Shown here one piece after another: positions 56,900 through 64,000 of a stretch of 64,000 bases of DNA (its first letter is position 1; every line of letters starts with the position of its first letter). The position numbers and the translations under genes are program-made. A model generated the notes under the pieces. It had not been told where the DNA came from and made no database searches. It saw only the letters and a list, made by a program, of their open reading frames with translations. The stretch comes from Nemophila menziesii (Eukaryota; Streptophyta; Magnoliopsida; Boraginales; Hydrophyllaceae), in contig JARWIR010000010.1 in the NCBI GenBank assembly GCA_029959085.1, positions 10,561,001-10,625,000 on the forward strand, in the 5' to 3' direction.

Positions 56900-58236
56900 T
56901 TTTTTCAAATTCAGGTAACACGTAAAAGTACTATAAAAAATTATAGTACTTTTTCAAATTCAGTATTTACAAGTTTTCATTTACATATACCAACTGGTGA
57001 TAGCTATATAGTAGCTAACTGGATCAATATCTGAATCTAGATCTGGATCTGAATCTAGATCTGGATCTGTAAGTTGATAATTCAAATATTATATATGATT
57101 TATGAAAACCTATTTATGAGATTTCAAGAGAAAACTAACTAGAGATTTGGATAGAAAACATTTTAAAAGATTCGGAGAGAAAGCTGACGAGATCTAAATA
57201 GAAAAAAGATTTAAATTGAAAGAAAATACTTGAAATTTATAAAAAAAACAGGAGTATATATTAAAACAGGGATAGAAGCCTATACATATTTTATAATTAT
57301 AACCGGATTTAATATTGAATATCATATAAACTATCCAATTACTTTTGTTTTGTTGTTTAGTATCCCCATTTTGTTTCTTATGACTAAAAAACAATTTAAT
57401 ATTATGATTATTACATAAAAAATATTTAATATTAAAAAAAGATCATGTTCAATATTAATTAAAAAATCATTATTTATATTATAAGTGGGCTTTCTTAATT
57501 TGTTAACATGTGATTTATTATACTTGAGCTTCGATCTACTTTATGTTCAAAAGACTTGTCTATATAAGTGAGCCGTTTTTGCATTCTGGTGATGAGCATT
57601 GAGATCAATCACCTCAACTTGCACTATATCATGTTTATCACACATACTTCCCGAAACAGTGAGTATGTTTTTCCTAAAGGAATCCCAAAAAAGTCTTCTA
57701 AAATTTCTCATAATAAAATCATGTGACTTTTGTGAATAAGTATGTGGTCGAGCTTAATAATAAATGTTGGGAATCGTTAATTGCTGTGAGATACTCTCTA
57801 AGTAAGCGGCCCTCTATCCTTCCTAACTATATTTCGCAGGTGCTGAGTAAAGAACTATAACATCAGAACTATTTTTCGACCACTCTGTAAAGTCAAGAAT
57901 TTTTTAATACTCCCACATTAGGAGATCCCTCTTGTTTCTGGAAACCCTTAATTTATATCATTTTTATGATGATTTAGGCCTATTGTCGTCTCTCAAGATT
58001 GAGGATAATAGAATGACCTTTTTTAGTAGGATGTGGTGGATCTTTCGGGGGATGGTACACCTCTAGAAAATTATATAATGCATTCTACAATTTCTCCTGA
58101 TCAAATTATTCCAGTATCTCCCAATTGGAGACACAAAATGCACTATATGTCTCTATATTGTATAAAGATTTTAATATAAGTGTAGATATTAAATTTTTTA
58201 ATTGCTTAATCTGCAAGTTCCTTTTTTTATAAAAAG

Positions 58237-58290
<54 letters not shown>

Positions 58291-59300
58291 AAAAAAATAA
58301 AAATAATTATACTAATAAAATAAAATTTAAGTGTTATGGAAGACCAAATGAAGATTCTGAACAAATTTGGAGATCAATTACTTATATTTTTGTAATGGTA
58401 GGTGTATATTTTAAAAAAAAATATGGGATCAGTGGACCTCTCTCAAATACACTTGGCTCCATCCTAACTTGGTGTTTTCGGATTCCATGTATCGACCCTT
58501 AATTCTCTAAGAATATAACCATCCTCTAAAAGGTCACAAATTTTTAGACAACTCACCCTTCCCATTTACTTAGAGAAAAACTTCAGTACCACCAATGAAC
58601 CCTCGTATGGAACACAATACACCCCATCTTCGTCCACTAATTTGTCTGTTCACATACAGTTTCTCAGTTCTAAATTTATATATATGATATTATGACTAAT
58701 TTTTTTCATGCAGTAATAAAAATTAGAACTCACATGATTAGATGACGGGGCGGATAATTTCAAACCTAAAGGAGAACTAACTAGAGGGTATATTCTCATG
58801 TATATCAGTGTTAATGATTATGTTATTACTATATGACATATTAACAGATATTAAACATTAACATTAACATTATCTTTTATAAAAACATATACTTAAAAAT
58901 AATTATGCATGTCTGGAATCACCAATAGAGTTTATCGGATAAGGATAGGATTCTATATTCAACAGTTTTAAATACAAATAGAATTTATAGTTCTGATGTG
59001 ATTTAATATAAGTCGTGTAGGCCAATCATGGTCTGTCACCTCCACATTCTTATGTATTTTAGGTTAGGAAAAATATTATTTCACAATTCAATGGGTTTTA
59101 ACCAGAATCTTATGAGTTAAACCTGTTGAGCACATAACCGTTTTATAAGACCTCATTCCCCACATATGGGATCACTAGATGTGTATGATTAGAATCCATT
59201 AAAATTAAAAGAACTACCCATTATTTTAGCTATATCATTTTAATTTGGTGTGTAAATGCAACTAAATTCTTTTACTAATCCTTTCAACATTCTCCCTCTC
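56900..59300 (+). repeat. Macro-repeat block Q, copy C
   Basis: Colinear with copy B but lacks the equivalent of about 49650-50110 (including the exon-like fragment). It diverges from about 59260 onward. Includes (TA)n at 58239-58284. No intact ORF. Confidence 0.82.
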
Positions 59301-59429
59301 TATATGATTTGAAATTAACAAACAAAGCAACTTGTGTATAACAACTACTGACCACTCGTGTATACAAAGAACCTTGTTTTTCTAGTACATTGTTGACTTT
59401 AAGTTTAAGAGACGCAGTCTAATGGCGTT

Positions 59430-59740
59430 TGCATTTTCTCTCCCTATATTATAAAAAATTGCGCTTTCTCTCCCTATAATATCAATAATTGCACTTTTGC
59501 TCCCTGTATTAGCCAAAATTGTAACTACTGGTCTTTTTTATCATCCTAGATTGCAATATATGTCCTAATATTATCAAAAATTTAAAAAATGATCCCTATA
59601 TTATTATCAAAATTTGCATGTTTGCACTGTCTATCCTTGTGTTATGCACTTCCTATATTATCTAAAATTGCACTATCAAGCGCTAAATTATCAAAATTTG
59701 CATGTTTGCACCGTCTATCCTTGTGTTATGCACTTTTGTC
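59430..59740. repeat. Degenerate tandem repeats
   Basis: Several ~40-bp units of AATTGCRCTTTYTCTCCCTATATTAT type, then an 83-bp direct repeat (TTATCAAAATTTGCATGTTTGCA at 59603 and 59687). No coding function visible. Confidence 0.6.
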
Positions 59741-60024
59741 CTGTCAATGTGTATTACTATTACATTATCGTTGGATAAGTGGTGTACCTTTAGTCTCTCA
59801 AACATTTGGCTGAACACCTTTAGCACGACTCAAATAATGGCAATTATTTGACAGAGCATGCCAGACACAACTCTCACTTCTCCAATAGAATCCCCTGTAA
59901 TCTGATTATCATTTAATTAATAATATGAACCACGTAATACTCCTTTTAGTCTTAAATTTTAAAAATTAATCAATTAAACTTGTCACGCTCAAGATCCATA
60001 GTTTAAACCCTAAATAAAATGGGT

Positions 60025-60510
60025 TCTTCGCCCCGGTTGATGATAGTACTTGATACAAAGGCTTCCAACGATCATAATAATGGCCATTGTCGGATTTGTT
60101 TAAAATAGAAAATAATTTTTTACCTTAATTTGGGTTCTTCACCCCTGTTGATGATAGTACTTCTCATACGGTACAAATGCTTCCAACGATCATAACAATG
60201 GCCATTGTAGGATCTGTTTAGAATAGAATAAACTGAAAATTTGTAAAAGTTATGAGATTAGGTTAAAATTATATCGATATTACCTTAATTTGGGTTCTTC
60301 GATTCATTGTTGATGGCACGTAGCGAGACCAGACTGATGATGGCGGCCGAGTGGCGAATGTTTTCTTGTGCAGGAGAGCGACTTGGTGGGAAGGTGATTG
60401 TGGATATTTCTTTTCTGGTTTTTGTTGGAATGCGAGTGTGAAGAGATAAGTTTTAATGGTAAAAATTAATTTTTTTACTGTAATTTGGATTCATCCCCAA
60501 TTTTCCAAGA
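60025..60510. repeat. ~115-bp tandem repeat with exon-like edge
   Basis: ATTTGGGTTCTTC units at about 60020, 60128, 60288 and a weaker one near 60484. The first two continue with GTTGATGATAGTACTT and CTTCCAACGATCATAA. On the minus strand the motif reads GAAGAACCCAAATTAAG/GTAA, like an exon end and splice donor. A GC-richer stretch with GATGGCGGCCGAGTGG at 60340 could be the 5' part of a minus-strand gene. No product can be named. Confidence 0.45.
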
Positions 60511-62985
60511 CAGGTTGATGGTGGTGGAGATCGAAAATATTTCCTTTTTGTTTTTTTTATCGAATGCTAATATGAAGTAATGAGTTATTTGTTTATTTGA
60601 ATTTATGAGAAGTATAAGGAGAAAAACGGAGGACTTTTGAACTTAATGGGGAAGAGGGAAAATAAGGAGATTCAGGTGTGTTCTATTATGTAATATAGAT
60701 ATATGAAGGTTAAGTGATTATATATTATTAATTATTTTCATGCGTATATAATAATTTGTATATATTTGAGTCATGTGTATATAATAAATGAGAGAATGAG
60801 ATTAATGGGGGAATTATGAGCCAAATAGGGGACTTATGAGACGAATGGGGAATTTGAGGATAAATAGGAAGAGTTAGGTTTTATTCTGCTTTATTATATA
60901 AATTTAATGTTTTTTGTCTCAAATTTTTGTGTTGTTGTGATCAAATGAATCGAGTGGTTTGTTTGGGTTTGCCACGCTAGTCGACTAAGCAACATGTTTA
61001 CATTATTGAAAAACCACGGCTAAGGGACAAGAGGAAAGTGCAGTCTCAGTGACAAACTAACGCTCAAGTCAGTATCGTAAACATGGTAAAATGCCTTTAA
61101 TGATGTAGGCACTGAAATATGGGAAAAAGATATAAGTAACATGTATATTTAAAGTATATTTGGAGAGATAAGCAAGATATTTGATAGTGAAATGACTAAG
61201 TATATTTATATGCATATGAATATGTAATGGCTCTATGGTATCATATCTTATGCACACTACATTTCCTACCCAACTATTTGGTTGGACGGGATGAGATCCT
61301 CTATGGTAAGACTATTGTATGAGATAGGCGAGGTATCGGCTTAGCTGAGATGCTACACTAAACTAACGTCGTTGATATTCTATCTTCTTTTAGTTGACCG
61401 ACAAGTTGCTGATAAAGGTTGAGCAAATGCCAATTTATAAAGCTAGGATATAATTACGACAATTGACTGGCAGGGTATAATTTTGGCTTATCATTACATA
61501 TTTTGCACTATCAATAGTTGATATTTTTTTTCAACAGAGCTTCACACATGTGGAAGGGTTTGTTTGTGCAAAAGTGATAGTGCACAAAAAGTCTTATAAG
61601 ATTGTATTTAAGTGTATCCTCTTGATTATTTGAATTTTTTTATTAGTAATTGTTTTTCTGTTCCTAGAAAACACACATGGGTGTTAGCACATCCTGAAAA
61701 AAGAATCTCAAAGGTACTCTAATGCTAATTTAATAGAGGGTTTATTAAAGGATCATTTCACAAATCATCAAAAAAGATTAATGATAGAACTTGGAAGTAT
61801 TGCAGGTTAAAGATAGTCAAATACCTCAATGAAATTAACGTGGTTATCTACTCAAGAGTGTCAAGGTAACTACAATAGCAATTATATGTTTCTCAAAATC
61901 AAGTAGGAGAATTCGAATCATTATAAGAGTATATGTGTTGGTTCGATTAAAGATCAATTAAGCTCCACCAAGACTATAAGTTGATTTTGAAAGATACTTT
62001 TGGCACCTATTTCCCTAATCTTGCAACCTAAATTGTATGTGTCTTGATAAATCGAAAATATAGTTATGTTATTAGAGTATATTATTCAAGCTAAACTTTG
62101 ATTCAACCAAAGTGCGTGTGTAAGTCATCTAAACACGTAGAAGTTTAACAATCTTCTTCCGAAGCTCACTTGCTTTAGTCTAACTTTAGATCAAAACTCA
62201 AGCGAGCTTTTGAAGAATCTTTTTATGATCTTTGCCTACAGCTTTCTTACTTACAAACGAAACTCATTTGTAGCAAGTCACGCTTCATATCTAAATTTAT
62301 TTATGATTTAAATGAATTTTCGTACTCCTTGCCTCAAAATCTATGTCCTGTTAACTTTTCACACAAAATAAGAAATTTAATAATAGACTCTCTATTACTA
62401 AAATACCCTTCATAAAGTGTCTTAGTATCTTAAATATTTATTGAATGCATAAATTAATACTTTTATAAGGATAATGCAATGAACCGGAAAAATATCTTAG
62501 ATGTTGTTGTAATTAGAAATGGAAAAGGTGCTTGAAGATTAAGAAATATTTTAATATAGTGGGATATAATACAATTTTATAATCGTTAAACGAATATAAA
62601 TAAATAAATAAATTAGGTTGGGTAGTGTATTAAAACCATTTATATTAAAAATTGATGATTTAAAAATCATTTTTGATAAAAAGGGTATTCAATTTTTTTT
62701 GTAAAATATAGAGTTAATTCTCACATGTCCAAGACAGTGGGCCCTACCACCCCAGGTCTCTAAGTTTGGCCCATCTCCTCGTCCATTCACCCTAACCGTC
62801 CTTTAATAATCAAATTTCCCAACAGACGTTACTGAACACTCAACAATTTGCAATAAAAATATATTGGTCTCGATTTAATGCGAACAATATTAATAATTTA
62901 AAAAAAGTCGCGATTGCAGTTAAGGCGTATTATTATCATTTACGCTATCACTGCTCCGCTCCTGATACTCGGAGCAAATCTTCGG
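60511..62985. other. Unrecognised AT-rich DNA
   Basis: Only short frames (up to 62 codons), no motif and no match to the other repeats of the window. A GC-richer stretch at 62725-62825 (CAGTGGGCCCTACCACC) has no clear assignment. Confidence 0.5.
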
Positions 62986-63198
62986 CTTCGGACAACTCAT
63001 TGTTTGCTAAAAATATGAAATGTCATGGTCAAGGATCATGTTATTCACTGTCAACTCAATCTGAAAAAATAAACAAAAATAATGTTAGTTAATATGTATG
63101 ATATTCATACAAAGATATTAGGTTAGTTTACATCAAATTAAACCCTTAAACGACGCTTTAATACTAAATGATGATATCAACTACACAAATAGAACACT

Positions 63199-63268
<70 letters not shown>

Positions 63269-63900
63269 AGTAACAAATCCATATAATTAAACCTTCAAAC
63301 AACGCTTTAATACTATTCTTTTACATAATGTAGTGACCTAAGGTGAAATACTTTTAGGTACCTAGAAAAGAAAATCTTAACAAAAAATTATGACTCCTCT
63401 TCTATATCATGCATACTAACATAAATAATTACAAGCACTACTTTATGATGAAACCACTCAACAACATATAGAATTTTGGCACTTCATTCTGACTTTTTTA
63501 ATTATAATGAAATACACACACAATTGAAAAAAATGGGAGTAGGAACACGTACCATCTAACTTTCTTTATGGTAATTTGAGCTCCGCCATGGGGATAACTA
63601 TATAGTAGCTAATGGATCTGAATCTAGATCTTGATCTATATGTTAATAATTCAAACAAATAGATGAGTTATGAGAACCTATTTATGAGACTTACGAGATT
63701 TTGAGAGAAAACAAATGAGATTTAGATAGAAAAAATTTAAGAGATTTGGAGAGAAAGAAGACGAGATCTAAATAGAAAAAAGTTAATTTCAAGTAAAAGA
63801 AAATACTAGAAGTTTATAAAAAACAGGAGTATATATTAAAATAGGGATAGAAGCCCATATATATTTACAAATTATGATCGGATTTGAGACCCAATGTTAT
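62986..63900 (+). repeat. Macro-repeat, partial copy D
   Basis: Enters at the equivalent of 49170 (CTCATTG.TTGCTAAAAATATG), passes through a long (TA)n and continues with Q sequence (TAAGGTGAAATACTTTTAGG at 63340). A deletion joins the equivalents of ~49502 and ~49670. The minus-strand exon-like ATG at 63589 follows a rearranged MAELKLP frame. The block stops matching near 63900. Confidence 0.8.
63203..63265. repeat. (TA)n microsatellite, copy D
   Basis: About 60 bp of pure alternating TA, the uninserted equivalent of the solo-LTR site in copy A. Confidence 0.95.
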
Positions 63901-64000
63901 ATTGTGCCCGTTTGAAAGTGCTTTTTTGAAAAAATACTTAAAAGCTCTTCTAACATTCTAAATGTTTTTAGACCCCTTAAAAACACTTTTATGAGAAGCA

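Noticed and set aside
62725..62825. Possible promoter or gene end (GTGGGCCCTACCACC)
   Set aside because: GC-richer than its surroundings but no ORF, TATA spacing or repeat match supports an assignment.
63901..64000. Possible MITE end (AAGTGCTTTTTT..AAAACACTTTTATGAGAAGCA)
   Set aside because: The sequence looks like an AAGTGCTTTT-type terminal inverted repeat, but the window ends before a second terminus or target duplication can be seen.

Overview
The window is AT-rich plant nuclear DNA, most likely from a eudicot. The evidence is the content: En/Spm (CACTA) transposons with introns, a Ty1/copia element primed by initiator-Met tRNA, a Ty3/gypsy integrase remnant, a plant L1-type LINE, an F-box relic and many (TA)n microsatellites. 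The species cannot be fixed from sequence alone. I found no intact, obviously functional host gene. Almost everything is nested transposon or duplicated intergenic DNA.

Layout. 1-5590: the start of a large LTR is split by a truncated CACTA element (E1, 109-3283). E1 abuts an antisense LTR-like piece (3284-4590) and a sense LTR tail (4590-5590). 5591-20810: first copy (A) of a macro-repeat. It is interrupted by a solo LTR in a TA microsatellite (7515-9055) and by a second, nearly complete CACTA element (E2, 9227-18710). E2 carries a TNP2-type transposase pseudogene, a W-box-like minisatellite, three clusters of CGACTAC motifs and a Transposase_24/TNPA-like pseudogene. 20301-22172: local tandem triplication with a period near 770 bp. 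23360-23712: F-box pseudogene. 23964-28935: complete-ended copia element on the minus strand, with LTRs that look identical and a TAGAG target duplication. Its single long polyprotein frame has lost the integrase domain. 30033-30420: gypsy integrase tail. 30862-31608: unrecognised 248-residue ORF. 32230-48061: five copies of a decayed LINE fragment alternating with a 685-bp LTR/flank segment, in tandem with a 3.2-kb period. 47377-59300: macro-repeat copies B and C, about 7.36 kb apart. 59300-62985: mostly unrecognised DNA with small tandem repeats. 62986-63900: partial copy D.

How it works together. The macro-repeat (LTR, then block P with a TATA/G-box promoter-like stretch and a short ATG frame, then a TA microsatellite, then block Q) seems to be the local substrate. 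Transposons inserted into some copies, and the other copies preserve comparable uninserted sequence, so several insertions and deletions can be read directly. The LINE array uses part of this macro-repeat as its spacer. Its shared variants form a ladder from the right end to the left, consistent with stepwise unequal exchange. The copia element appears young but lacks integrase, so it was probably mobilised in trans. The most notable items are the chimeric 3.2-kb array, the integrase-less young copia element and the motif architecture of E2. I see no prokaryotic system, CRISPR array or virus.
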